A stretch of 64,000 nucleotides of DNA from Siphonodentalium dalli. Its lineage: Eukaryota; Mollusca; Scaphopoda; Gadilida; Siphonodentaliidae. This document shows positions 1 through 11,381 of the stretch, piece after piece. A model generated the notes under the pieces. That model ran no database searches, had not been told where the DNA came from, and worked only from the letters and a program-made list of their open reading frames with translations. How positions within the stretch are numbered: the stretch's first letter is position 1; every line of letters begins with the position of its first letter. The stretch lies in the NCBI GenBank assembly GCA_032622095.1, contig CP136063.1, positions 119,990,723 through 120,054,722 of the forward strand. Reading direction: 5' to 3'. Made by a program: the position numbers and the translations under genes.

Positions 1-620
1 TCTGCCTGCATCATGCATCACCCGATCGATACCAAACTTGTCAAACTAAGTGATCTGGCTTGTTGAACGAGTGTCGCGCTCATCAAGGCATTATGTAAGT
101 AGGCGTCCAAGACACTCAACCGTGAGCTAATTGAAAAGGCAGACTAGGAAACGGAAATGACGGTCCGCTATCAAAGCTCGACCTTTGTTCTGCCTTTCTC
201 TGAACCCACTCTCAGAACTCGTCTGTGTATCGGGAGTATACTAAATGGAATTGGAGAGGGTGGTGAAAAAATAGAAAACCATGTTCATCAATGTAATGTG
301 AATCACTGGCATTTCGATATAGCCCTGATTTGGAGACGGGCGCATGCACAGTCTAGACTGTTTCAACGACAAATCATTATCCCAGTTATTTCATCTTCCG
401 GATGTATTGGTGGCGGCTCTGAATTTGTTCATCCTTGTTATTGTATACTACATGCAATGGTAAATTTATCCAATAATATTTAGAGGTTATTGGTTAGTTT
501 GATATCGAACTCGAACCGCCCCTCGTGAGGTCACCACGTCATCGTACAAACCTTTTGACGCCATCAGCAAGACGGACGTTCAGGTGATATGATTGTCCAC
601 GGGCGGGACAGAAGATAGCA
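1..620. other. No recognised feature
   Basis: An open frame of about 108 codons (157-483, plus strand) shows no domain, no family resemblance and no splice context, so it is not called. I see no exon that could supply the missing N-terminal T1 part of the downstream potassium channel. The stretch may be older repeat or flanking intron. Confidence 0.4.
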
Positions 621-621
621 T

Positions 622-1820
622 TATATTACACGAAAATGTTTAATGAAATACTTAGCACGGGTCATATCCCAACTGATTGGGAGATAGGAATAATACGTTC
701 AATATATATAAAAATAAAGGTAACCCTTTGAATCCAGAAGGCTATAGGAAAATAGCGTTACTGTGTACTCTCTCAAAGATTTTCACAAGTATATTAAACA
801 ACCGGCTAAATAACTTCCTCACTTCAAATAACTTGCAGACAGAGGCACAAGCCGGCTTCCGCAAAGGGTACTCAACTATTGACCACAGCTTTTCTTTGTA
901 TGCCCTTACCCAGATAATGATACTGAAAAAAGAAGACTTTACTGTGCATTCATAGATTTTTCGAAAGCCTTTGATTACGTTTGGCGCATGGGCCTCTGGG
1001 CAAAACTCGAAAATTTCGGAATTAAAGGGAAAATACTCGATGTAACCAAAAGTTTATACACAAACCTGAAAATGACTGTTATGACCGATGACTTCTCTGG
1101 GTTCTTCCCCAGTCAAACAGGAGTAAAACAAGGTGATGGATTATCCCCCCTTCTATTTTCACTATATGTGAACGATCTGGAGGATCATCTTAAAAATAAC
1201 GGCTGCACAGGATAGACTTGGCAAAGGTTAATAAGACAAATACTGGGGTGTATCTAAAACTATTGCTCCTGATATATGCTGATGACACTGTACTTTTATC
1301 TGACACACCCCGCGGTTTGCATAATGCTCTTCATCACTTCTCCGTATATTGTGATACCTGGAAACTTGATATAAACACATCGATAAAAAAAAAATGATAT
1401 TCGGAAGTAAACCGTAATACAAAAGGCCATTATCATTCAAAATAAATTAAACAAATCTTGAAATAATCGACACCTTTAAATACCTGGGAACTTGGTTCAC
1501 TAGAAATGCCACATTTAATAAGGACATATAACACGAGATACAAAGCTGCAAAACAACTGAGAAATGTATGCTCTTTTGAATAAAACCCGCAAATACAAGC
1601 TTTCATATTACAGTGTCCTTGAAGTATACGAGAAATCGATAGCTCCGGTTATGACTTATGGGTCTGAGATATGGGGTTTTGAAAACACCACATGTCTTGA
1701 AAAACTAGAAATCTGGTTCCTAAAATTCGCCCTAAATCTAAAAAAATCCACCCCAAACCCCGTTCGTATATGGAGAAACTGGCATATACCCAATAGCATC
1801 AGTAATAAAAAATAGATATC
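622..1820 (+). pseudogene. LINE reverse transcriptase, broken
   Basis: The finger/palm blocks appear in order: a PEGYRKIALL-like block near 736-770, the AGFRKGYST block near 850-875, the FSKAFDYVW block near 960-985 (the first catalytic Asp region), the GVKQGDGLSPLLFSLYVND block near 1120-1175, and YADD at 1275-1286 as the catalytic core. They are spread over several frames with stops at 952 and 1213 and further shifts after the YADD box. The thumb continues to 1820, where the MITE interrupts it. The protein cannot be active. These motif strings are diagnostic of RNA-directed DNA polymerases of non-LTR elements. Confidence 0.85.
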
Positions 1821-2308
1821 TTAAAAGTACTCAATCCGTAAAGAGGGTCCCCATCTCAACAGATTCCAACAACAACAATCCAATCAGAGGGTCCTATATT
1901 ACTATTTCTTTGGCTTTGGGGGTAAACAATATTTGATTCGAGTCGAGGAACCCATCAAACAAAGCTCAGAGTTATTAGATATTGATTTTTGAAATTTGTT
2001 ATGTTCTCGAGATGAGTACTAATAATTGCCGTCAATTTCGTATCCTGCTCGAGATTTTTACACCAAAACTCTATTCAAACAGACAAGGATGGATAACTCT
2101 AAAATCAAGTGGTAATAAAAACGCAATTTTGACTGAGATCTCGGCCAGAAAGTAATCCCGATAATGAAAAATAATAGATTTCTAAAATTGATATCTAACA
2201 AATCTGAGCTTTGATGGGTGACTTCCTCGACTCGAATCAAATATTTTTGACCCCCGAAGCCATTGAAATAGTAATTGAGAGGAGTTTTATCGGATTGAGT
2301 ACCTTTAA
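1821..2308. mobile_element. TTAA-flanked MITE inserted in the LINE
   Basis: The left end begins TTAAAAGTACTCAATCCG and the right end is the reverse complement TTAAAGGTACTCAATCCG, one mismatch in 18. Taking one TTAA as the target duplication, removing the rest rejoins the LINE frame as R-Y-L-N-Y-W across the junction, which is strong evidence for insertion at TTAA. The interior is partly palindromic: about 1897-2000 is inverted at about 2165-2275. There is no transposase. A relative lies at 52316-52746. TTAA targets are typical of piggyBac-type transposases, with Kolobok as an alternative. Confidence 0.85.
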
Positions 2309-2951
2309 TTACTGGGGGGAAATCATAAATATGTCGAGTGGGCGACTCCCATCGATTCTATACAGCATCATGCACACACTGCTCATGGGTGCCAATGCAC
2401 AAATCAAAAGGTTCAAACACACGCACGATTCACTGAATTATCTTGGCCTGTCAAACTTATGGATAAATCAGTCAATACCCGAGAGCAAATCGTTCAATAA
2501 TTTGATTAAAATGCGTATATATGATGCATACCTCCAAGAATGGAGGGGAAGCATAACATCAACGACCAAGGGAGCCTTTTATAGAATAATTAAAACTGAT
2601 TTCGGGAGAGAAACATATTTCACTATTGAAAATCAAGCAGCAGTAGCGCGCCTAACTAAATTTAGAACCAGAAATCACAGACTACCTGTTGAAACCGGAT
2701 CATGGTACAAAAAAAGCTATTCCGGCAGAAAATGCACGTTATGCAACCAAGAGCTAGGCGACGAATATCACATTGTACTGAAATGTCAGAGTCATGTTGA
2801 TATTAGAAAAATATATTTGAAACCGTTCTATTATACTCGGCCAAACACACACAAATTAAACGCACTCTTCACGACAACAAATAGAAAAACGATAACTAAT
2901 ATCGCAAACTTCCTGCGCGAAGCCCAGCGTATCATGGGACCCCCCTGAGGC
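2309..2951 (+). pseudogene. LINE C-terminal region with zinc knuckle
   Basis: This piece continues the same LINE polypeptide after the MITE. It is the longest intact part, open to the stop at 2946-2948 and starting with a YWGEI motif. Near 2731-2785 it has a Cys/His cluster (C-x2-C, then His, then C) in a CTLCNQELGDEYH context. That cluster is common at the C-terminus of LINE ORF2 proteins of marine invertebrates, where it is thought to help bind RNA or DNA. Its openness is explained by the split ORF rather than by function. Confidence 0.8.
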
Positions 2952-3088
2952 AAAATTTACCGGCTTATCTCATAATTCTTTACTACCTCACACGACCCCC
3001 GCCATTGACCACCCCGCCCATCCCACCCTCGATATTACCATATGTTTATATATCTTTCGAGTTAGTCTGCCCCCTTCTACTTAAATTG

Positions 3089-3206
<118 letters not shown>

Positions 3207-3500
3207 GTATATATACACACTTATTTCACACGGTCCGGTATGATTCGCCTTAAATGCACAATCTGGATTGAGCATCAATATCGTCCACAATATGAATCAC
3301 TGGATGATTGGTTCATTAAATTTAGTTTGGACATTTATGTATTTTGTATTTATGAACATTAATACTCAGGTAATTGACACGAAGAATCAATGAAAACAAT
3401 TAATTGGTTCCATTTGGGAATAGAATTGCCCCATTTGGCACCAATTTCTAGCTGAACTGAACGATCGGTATTCATACCTTTTATTCTCTTCCATTCGCAG

Positions 3501-3766
3501 GTGAGCTACACGTTCCTTTAGAAGTATGCGGTGCCGTTGTGAAGCGCGAATTGACATTCTGGCAAGTCGACGAACTTGAAATCAAGGCGTGCTGCTGGAG
3601 GCACTATCGTTCCTACATCGAAAACCAAAGAATTCTGGATTCATTTAATGTTAGTTTGAAACGAGAAGAATTCCGCGTGGACTGTTCCCATTTGAAAGGA
3701 TGGAAAAAGTTACAGCTACAAGTGTGGCTAATACTGGAGCACCCCAGGACGTCGAAGAAAGCGATG
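3501..3766 (+). CDS. Kv3/Shaw-like potassium channel, exon with T1 C-terminal half
   Basis: This internal exon belongs to a voltage-gated potassium channel alpha subunit. The acceptor is a pyrimidine-rich tract ending CCATTCGCAG at 3500. The donor is ATG|GTAAGT at 3766/3767. It enters inside a Gly codon (phase 1) and leaves in phase 0. The translation starts (G)ELHVPLEVCGAVV and contains H-X5-C-X20-CC followed by W, the zinc-coordinating signature of T1 domains in Kv2, Kv3 and Kv4 but not Kv1 channels. T1 sets which subunits co-assemble. The CCW...YR...LDSF pattern is closest to Kv3/Shaw. The exon then reads WKKLQLQVWLILEHPRTSKKAM, the usual cytoplasmic lead-in to S1 (compare the EDPYSSRAAR type). 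Joining to 39451 gives the expected length with no gap. The N-terminal T1 exon is outside the window. Confidence 0.93.
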
Positions 3767-3880
3767 GTAAGTTACTTCTTGTGCCTTGCCTCTGTATACA
3801 TTGGAGCATAATTATCCCCCGCTGTGGGATATATAGCAAAGGGCTTCGTCCGTGTGTGTGTATGTGTGTGTCTGTCTGTC

Positions 3881-4568
3881 CGCCGGGTATATACTTGATA
3901 TCTTATGTGGTAATTTATGTGTCGAATGGTGGCTTAAGTGGAACGTTAAGTTGTTACCTCTTGATATTGACACATCAAATGTGTCCAGAAGGGGTTTGTG
4001 TGTAGCCTATTAAATGTAGCCTAAAATGTATACCACAAATAGACCATAATTTGTCCAAAATAGACCGATCTTGGAATGTCCATCTTGTGTGGTTACCACT
4101 GAGCAGAAACAATACACTGGGCCCTATTGGAAACACCTATCACTTGAAGAATTCCAGCTACATGGAGTCAAGGTATATGGCACACAAAACCAACACTATT
4201 AACTGTTAAAATAAATACTCAGTAATGGACCACATGTGTTTGCAACTATTCTATGCTTCAGACTGAAGTTAAGATCAATAACATTATTGTGAAAAATGCA
4301 ATACTATTGCTAAAGTTAAAGTTTGGTGCACACAATGTCATTTGAAATTTCATATCAAGACTTTAGCCTTAGCAATACTATGTTGTTGGAAATTAATAAT
4401 CACTTAAGACATGGTCATACTGTACCAGTTAGGATATCCTCTCACACATTTATCTCAAGTTCCACTTATATCCACTTAGAAAATAAAATTATAGCCACTT
4501 AAGAACTGGTCACATAAGAAATTACCACATAAGGAAAATGCCACATATATATAAGGTACCATCGGCGG
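3881..4568. mobile_element. Inverted-repeat element (MITE-like)
   Basis: The left end near 3881-3945 (CCGCCGGGTATATAC, then CTTATGTGGTAATTTATGTG) is repeated inverted at 4505-4568 (CACATAAGAAATTACCACAT, then CGGCGGGTA). The match is diverged, with no ORF between the arms. The GT-rich tract and CTGTCTGTC run at 3855-3880 lie just outside the left end. Confidence 0.5.
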
Positions 4569-4583
4569 GTATAGCCGTCTATA

Positions 4584-4835
4584 AGAAGAGTATCTGAAAC
4601 GAGTTTGCAAACTAGACCCGGTCCTACATTTTTACCAGAGTTACGGCCCTTATATTGTAATTTGTTGGCGTTTAGCACCCAGGAAAATATCCGGAGTTTA
4701 TTTCAAACAATTATCTACGGATTTGAAAGATACGTTTGGTTCACAAGTTCACAAGAGGAGTTTCTGAACTGAGTTCGCAAACTGTGCCTGGACGTACATT
4801 TACACCAAAGTTATCGCCCTTTTATTACAATTTTG
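4584..4835. repeat. Diverged direct duplication
   Basis: About 75 bases near 4586-4660 (GAGTTTGCAAACTAGACCCG, then TTACCAGAGTTACGGCCCTT) recur at 4752-4830 with substitutions. The segment AGGGC-GTAACTCTGGTAAAA also matches, inverted, a copy near 13016-13037, so it belongs to a dispersed family. Confidence 0.6.
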
Positions 4836-5250
4836 TTTTTTGCTTTTTAAATTTTAAGCCAGAACTAAAACAAATTATAACCAATTTAAAATAAATATAA
4901 ACTGATTTCAATTATTTTTAGCATATTTTGTTAATGGTCATTGCCCACCTTGGCGTCGGTGCCTGCTTGTTTAACTGCTTGTTTATGTGCCTGCTTGTCC
5001 CTCACTTTTTGCACACAGAAAAACAGCCCTGGTAACATATCTTGGTATTGACTGAACATAAATGCTTGTGCAGCTAGAAGTTACATTTTCTACGTGGGTT
5101 TTTTTTATTGGGTGGGGGGGTATTTCATGATTTTGAAAAAATATTCTAAATAATATTCACCAATGCGGTTCCAGATTTTAACTCGTATTCGAGATACCCG
5201 GTAAAAATGACATGGACTAAATTCTTACTTCGTCTTAACCGATGTAGTTC

Positions 5251-5300
5251 CACCCCACTTAGTCATCGTGCGGTACAAACCCCACTTAGTCATCGTGCGG
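5251..5300. repeat. Tandem duplication, about 25 bp x2
   Basis: The block CCCCACTTAGTCATCGTGCG plus GTAC occurs twice in a row with no mismatch. Around it (4836-6898) I see no gene; overlapping 60-90 codon frames on both strands at 5207-5702 lack any protein signature. Confidence 0.85.
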
Positions 5301-6898
5301 TACGCAATGCTCGGTTTTACAGCAAATGCACGCATATCTACATTGTATTGTATCGTGGTGCATTCCGTGTTATTGAACTCTTGGCCTGACTCAGAATAAA
5401 CACTTCGCTCTTCTGGGAGATCAAATTTAACTACGTGAATGAGTATCATAAATATTCTTGTCTGTGCGTCTCATCCAAAAGATATCCGCGTTGCAACTCA
5501 GAGGACCAACCACAAAGAGGAGCGTTGTCTGCTGTGGAATATAACGTCTGGATGTGTGACATTTTAAGTTTGTTTCCCTTCCGCCGTAATCCCGTGAGCC
5601 CACATGATGAATGGAACACGAGATATAATTTGCATCAAATAATCGCGACTCAGTTGGGAGTTGGAATATAAAGCACAGTTGCATAGCCAACTCGTCAATC
5701 AAACGTTCATCGATCTGTGTGTTACTCTTGTCAAAATTCTACATTATTGCCACCAATGTATGTAACCCCATTGAAGCCCGCCTCAACCTTTTAGTCCGAA
5801 TTTGTCCGGACAGGACCATTATCAGGACCGGATCTTAGTGAGAATCTAAATAGCTTCTAAGTTCGCCACGCTGGGAGCGGGTTGGGTATTTATTTGTGGA
5901 CATATATTTATGTCGATATTAACAGCTGTGTCACAGGGGCATTGGTTTATTGCAAGTGATTTTCTAGTGCATTGTCTTTCACTTTTTGAGTAAATCTGGT
6001 AACAAATTTGTTGTTTGCTTTCCATTTTACTGATTAATTATTCGATAATATTTATTTTTCCTGTATCGTTTATTACACAATGCAACGTGTTATAATTACA
6101 ATTTATTTGGATCTAACCATATAATAACATTACGTACGAACTCTAATTTCAATTTGATATAGTTACCATCATCCGGATTAACATACTGACAACACAACAT
6201 AAGGTAATGTGTCACATATATAGTTGATACAGCATAAGTTACCATGGCCAAAATATTTAAAACTAAATGTCCCATAAACAAAGCTATATCTCCAAATCAA
6301 TGGGTTCATCTAAAAGCTATAGAGCACAAATCGAATGCAAGCATTGGTCTGTTTATGTTGGATAAAATGCCGTTTGCGCAATTCGCCATGCATACTTCTT
6401 GGAAACAACACTGTCTGATTTTCAAGACAAAACAATATTGTTCTTACCAGCATGAATGTATTTGAACAAACCAACCAATGGATGTACCAAATAACGACAT
6501 AAGATTTCAGTTTTCATGATTATCTGAATGATCCAGTTTTAGACATCCGACGTAAGTTAGTTGTCAGAAACATGTGTTCTGCTTAGAATATGTTACCTAA
6601 TTCTCAGCCATTGATTTCTCCCTTTAAAATACCAAAGTACATATAGTTCAGAATATGTGTCTAGTTTACTATATAAATAATGCAAATCAGTGTAATCAAA
6701 TATTTTGAATTCATCAATGGGAGAAACTGAGATTTCTGAAATGGTGAAATATTTATCACCTCGGCACCATAGATTGGCCTACTTGCTATTGTAAATAAAT
6801 TTCCTTATAGCACTTAAACAAAGAAATTCAGTAATCAGTAATTCGGTAATCACCCCCTTCAGCTGCGTCCCTCATTACGCCCTATATTATGGGTGTTT

Positions 6899-7082
6899 AC
6901 TGATCCGCTGATTTGGCCGTGCCAATGGGGCGATGGGGATATCGAGCAGGACAACACATTTCCGGTTTCACGCGATGCGAGTTATTTTAGGAAATTGCAG
7001 TAACGCTGATCTGGCCGTATCAATGGAGCTATAGAAATGGGGATATCTCGTAGGGCAACACATTTCTGGTTTTCGCGGGTGT
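6899..7082. repeat. Diverged direct repeat, about 75-80 bp x2
   Basis: A segment near 6900-6974 (CTGATTTGGCCGTGCCAATG ... CAACACATTTCCGGTTTCACGC) recurs near 7006-7080 (CTGATCTGGCCGTATCAATG ... CAACACATTTCTGGTTTTCGC). The copies are clearly related but diverged. Confidence 0.7.
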
Positions 7083-10000
7083 ATCTTCGCGGATGTCTCA
7101 TTGTTGCAGTATATGTAACGTTTATGACCGCGTTAATTGCTTTCGATGTTTAGGTATGAACAATGGCTGGGCCACGCTTGAAGATATTATTGCGGGAACA
7201 CAATGCATAACATAAAAGCTAACTTGGCTGATGGCGTATTTCTCAGTTGGAATGTAGAATAAAGGTCGTATTGCGAAGTATCGGGCGTGTATTTAATCCG
7301 ATTAGTAGATTCTTTTTTCCGCATTTAGAGGCTTTCTGGTGTGGTGAATGAGAGCCTGCAATAATAAGCCGCAGTTTTTGTAAATATTTGAAGAATAAGT
7401 CGTTTTAGACTTTTTTCTGAGGTGGTGCATTCACGAAACCAATATATTTTATTTCATAATTTATATATATGCCTAATAATATGATATTGAGGGCGTTACC
7501 ATTTCTGATTATGGTTTTTGTTTTGTTACTATTATGTATAGCTATTGCAAAGGCAAAGGTGTGGCGGAACCATTATAGTTATCTCCATAATTGTGTAATA
7601 AATAATCAACAATGAACGGATAGGTCTTTCAATTTTAAAACTAAATATATATTGATATTAGAATTATATATTTATTTTTAATTTGTACATATATATACGG
7701 ACTATACATGCCTCGCAAAGACGCAATGAAGTCGTGAAAAGCATCGCCTCAGAGAGAAAATAATTACCAATTTTTTCAGAATGTGACAATCAAGAGCGTT
7801 AGTTACGTCATTGTGCGATAACAGTTTAGTTCTGATGATATTAAGATTGCTGGGTTGTATATTAGGCTTGGCGATTACCTCATGTTGTATCTCGTGCTCT
7901 CGCTGTTCGAATTAATAGCTTCTTATCTTTCTAGATAATCAAATACAAAGTTTTTGGTCTAGCTACGCTTTATGGCACAATATATCAGACTGCACATAAA
8001 TGATCACGCTTCACTGAACCACAAACTAACACGTTTTGTTTGTTGTTTTGTCAGTTGTGTACCATCTCCGTTTTATTTTTCCAACTGATGCGCAAAATCA
8101 CTGTATGATGTAAGGTGATGTCTGTGTGGCGGGTCGATAGTAATCTGTTCACTAAATTGGCCGCGCACGCTTACCGAGTCTTCTTGATAATGTTCCGACA
8201 CTAAAGCCACTCGTTTGATAGACACTCAATATTAGAAGTAACTGGTCGAGAAGATATCACCGAGTTGTCGTTCGCCACTGCCAGACTTGTGCGCACAATC
8301 GCCTTATATTATTCAACTCGGCAATCGATTGGTCAATAGCTTTCGCAGACGGAGATATTACACAAGAAAAGAAACAGCAGGCATGGGACGTGATCCGTCC
8401 ATGGAGCCGGAAATTAGATTCAGTCAGACATAGCTGTGTGATCATCATTCTCAATTTGTTGTCCACATTTTCTAACATTTCAGCACAATGCACCGAACCG
8501 AAAACTATTTCTAGCTCCCTTCCCTTGCGTTGGTTTTCGTGATGGAAGTTAATCATACAGAGTTTTGACTCATACCATTACGCCATCTCTTGGACGACAT
8601 AGCATTGCAGGCAGTTTGATGTGCCTTTCTATCCTGAATTTATCGTTAAAATTAATCTTCGTTCGTTTCTTATGCAAGTATGATTCGTGTGGACAAAACA
8701 GATAGATTAATGAAGAAACAGGGACAATCTGCCGACAATTTTACTCAGCAAATGCAATGGAACAGTGTTCGGACACTGACGAACTTAAAACTATAGATAT
8801 GTTGGCCAACACAGTATACACTAGAATTATGTAAATTAAACAATGTGATCCGTTCGATGTCATGTCTTCTTGACATATTTGTTTCAATATGTTCTCTTCT
8901 GTTTCTCGTCTAACATCTAGTTTACCCGTTCTGATGCTGGCTCTGTAAGAACGGATTACGTGTGTTGCCAAACCCCCTTTGTACCTATAATTCTCCACAG
9001 TCAAGGTGTCTGCATTTGATATCACCATAATAAATTTTATGATATGTAGTAAATACTGTTGAAACTAAACATCGTTTTCGTATCATCAAACAACTTTTGT
9101 TCCACCTATCGTGTGTAGATTCAGAACTGCATTCATTCATTCATTTGAATATGCACTTTGTATGATTATGTTCTTATGTATATATTTATCAAAAGTGCAA
9201 GGCCGAGCGTGGCATATGCCCCGGCGCTAAGTTTAGATAGTATATAACTCTTTGTAATTCTCTATATTCATATAATTACAACTACTTTCGCTTTGACTAA
9301 AATGCGTGCATTTGATTGGTCAAGGCCCTTAGATACGCCTGGTAGCGACAATATCTATCAGTGGAGGGAAGTGTCGTTTCCCGCATCACTGGGGGTAGTG
9401 ATACCTTTAAAAGTTCGCAAACCAAGTCGAATATCCATGGGGCGAATTTACCCGGAATTTTATTTTGTCCACCAATCAAATCGCAAGTAATCACTTCCGT
9501 TTCTAGTGGTAACGCAAGACGCCAAATATCAGCGAAAAATTATCGCCGATTAAACAGCAAAATAGTACATTAATTTATTTGGGGATAACAGAATGTATTA
9601 CATAACTATTCCACCATTAGTATAAGCATTTATCCAGCTTCGTGCCAATAATAATATGACATGGCAGTGGTCATGAGAGCATAGAATGCACCTTTGTAGC
9701 GACTGTTTACTTTTCGAGTCGCCGGAGACAACAAATTCGGTGGCGAAGTTTGAGAACACGGCTTCGGAATCGCTATCGAATCGGACTGCCTTTATGACAA
9801 TACATGTTCTAGAATCGTTTTAAATAAGTGAAATTTACACCAGCAAGTACAGTTTAATAGTTTACGGGTGTGGTCTCTTGCTTTTGTGTAGTTGGAATGT
9901 CGGAAACAGCGATCGAATTGTGTGTGTTCATCTCTAACTTCCGGTCGGTCGCCCAATTTATTCTCGACCCAATTTCCCATTTCGGTTAGAAGAGCAGCTG

Positions 10001-10114
10001 AGTCCAGACACAAATATCACTTGGGTATTTTTACTATTTTAGTGTTTTTAATATAGTTTCTTTAAAAAGAACTTGTTTAATCACCAACTAATATGCGGAT
10101 TGTCGTAATTATAA
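7083..10114. other. No recognised gene (intron)
   Basis: Only scattered short frames occur, the longest being minus-strand frames of 99 codons (8257-8556) and 95 codons (8741-9028). Neither shows a known motif, and nothing supports expression. A (TTCA)n-like run lies near 9130-9146. Confidence 0.4.
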
Positions 10115-10275
10115 GCAATCAACGTCGTTTTCGATGTATATCTGTCGGCGTATAGAAGTGTCGGATGCCGAACTACATACTTTGTATAATTTCGCTTCGC
10201 GAAATTATACAGTATGTAATTCGGCATCCGACACTTCTATACGCCGACAGATGCATCGAAAACGACGTTGATTGC
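10115..10275. repeat. Near-perfect 161-bp hairpin palindrome
   Basis: GCAATCAACGTCGTTTTCGA at the left edge pairs with its reverse complement at the right edge. The arms are about 79 bases each with few mismatches, and the apex is an 11-bp perfect stem with a TTC loop (near 10188-10212). Foldback elements and recent inverted duplications look like this. The outer 22 bases (10103-10124) recur inverted at 44608-44629, showing that the end belongs to a dispersed repeat. Confidence 0.93.
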
Positions 10276-10348
10276 ATATATGAATTCGTGAGAATAAATC
10301 ATCACCAACCGTCAGTAATAAATATTTGTATGAATGGGATTTTTTTTA

Positions 10349-10687
10349 TTATTTTTGAAATCCAAGAAGTGACTCACTTGGCTCTTGTCGCATGTGCGCG
10401 AACTCTAGTCGGTGAACTCTGAAACTGATGTTGATAGTAACATCCAGTTGTTGTTCCAAGAGCTGCCAAATTTTGTCAGGCACTTTGAGATCAGCATCAC
10501 TCAAACCTGATGCCAATAAACGTCTCATTCCTTCGTCTCCAACGGCTATTTTTATTTTTATTGCCTGCTTTGCGGCGTCTGTGACTTCATTGTCAGCTAG
10601 GGACAGCTCCATACGTGCTTTAAAAGCTCTATATGAGTCCAAGAGTGGTTCATGAGACCAGTTTAGCTCCGGCATTCTCGTCGCCAT
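10349..10687 (-). CDS. Gag-like ORF of an LTR retrotransposon (112 aa, truncated)
   Basis: The ORF starts with ATG at 10687 in an AAAATGGC context and reads MATRMPELNW..., then an AIKIKIAVGDEGMRRL block and a RVHRLEFAHMRQ block. This pattern (helical gag with EGMRRL and a following HRLE/R-Q segment) is typical of Ty3/Gypsy-type gag proteins in marine invertebrates, which form the particle around element RNA. Full gags run much longer, normally followed by a zinc knuckle and pol. Here the frame ends at LLGFQK, directly followed by stops and an A-rich run, so the capsid C-terminal part, zinc knuckle and pol are missing. There is no frameshift inside the remaining frame. No flanking LTR was found. 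The 161-bp hairpin lies 73 bases downstream of its end. Confidence 0.65.
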   Translation of the reverse strand: MATRMPELNWSHEPLLDSYRAFKARMELSLADNEVTDAAKQAIKIKIAVGDEGMRRLLASGLSDADLKVPDKIWQLLEQQLDVTINISFRVHRLEFAHMRQEPSESLLGFQK

Positions 10688-10778
10688 TTTGCTTCAATTA
10701 TCTCACCTCGACACTTTATAACGGTCTGCGTGTTTAGATAAAACAACTTTTTACCGATTCCACCATGTAGTATTATTA

Positions 10779-11229
10779 GGTTACACTGGTGTAAATAAGG
10801 TTCGGAGAGACCTCTAGCGGATGCGGGAGGAATATATAGGAGAGAATAAAATAGACACTGGGCCCTGATTGGTCAATAGCCTTGTGTGCTTTTTGCATAA
10901 AAAAATCATCACACCTCTTCCCTATGATTTCCCATAGGTAAGATAGCCATTGGCACAGGAATTAACCCTTTGTAGTGAAGTTTGAATTTGTTGGTGTGGT
11001 CTAAAATATGACAGTATTTTTTTATGCGGATCTGACACTAGTTACGAAAACACAAGATTTAAAGGCGAATTCCCTGCTAGACAGATATGATTTTTTTGTG
11101 TAAAAAGTTTCCCGAAATGTCAATTTTTCAGATTAAAAAAAAAAATTGGACCCATGGTTCATATAGCCAACAGCATACGCTAAAACGTTAGCACTGATGC
11201 CTATGGAAAACATTTACACCAGTGTAACC
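10779..11229. repeat. Left 451-bp terminal repeat with its own 18-bp inverted ends
   Basis: Begins GGTTACACTGGTGTAAAT and ends ATTTACACCAGTGTAACC, an exact inverted pair. It contains no ORF. LTRs of classical retrotransposons begin TG and end CA, which this does not. Confidence 0.9.
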
Positions 11230-11381
11230 TAAAGGGAAAAATGAACTTTTTGGCATTTTTGATTCCTGGGAGTCACTTTAAAGTATTTTAATGCATTTTT
11301 CACAGCCTGGTCTTTCAGTCCAATGAATCTCCCATGCATGGTGTGGCTATTCTTGCTGCTGATGTCTTCTTTCACTTCCAT
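11229..11381 (-). other. Short coding-looking frame in the 902-bp core
   Basis: A 50-residue frame starts at ATG 11381 (MEVKEDISSKNSHTMHGRF...) and stops exactly at the core/left-repeat junction (stop at 11229-11231). Further up the same strand, 11536-11793 is open for 85 codons. I recognise neither. The core may hold a captured host fragment or may be non-coding. Confidence 0.25.

Noticed and set aside
8257-9028. Two minus frames of 99 and 95 codons as a small gene
   Set aside because: No start context, splice sites, domain or composition difference supports coding.
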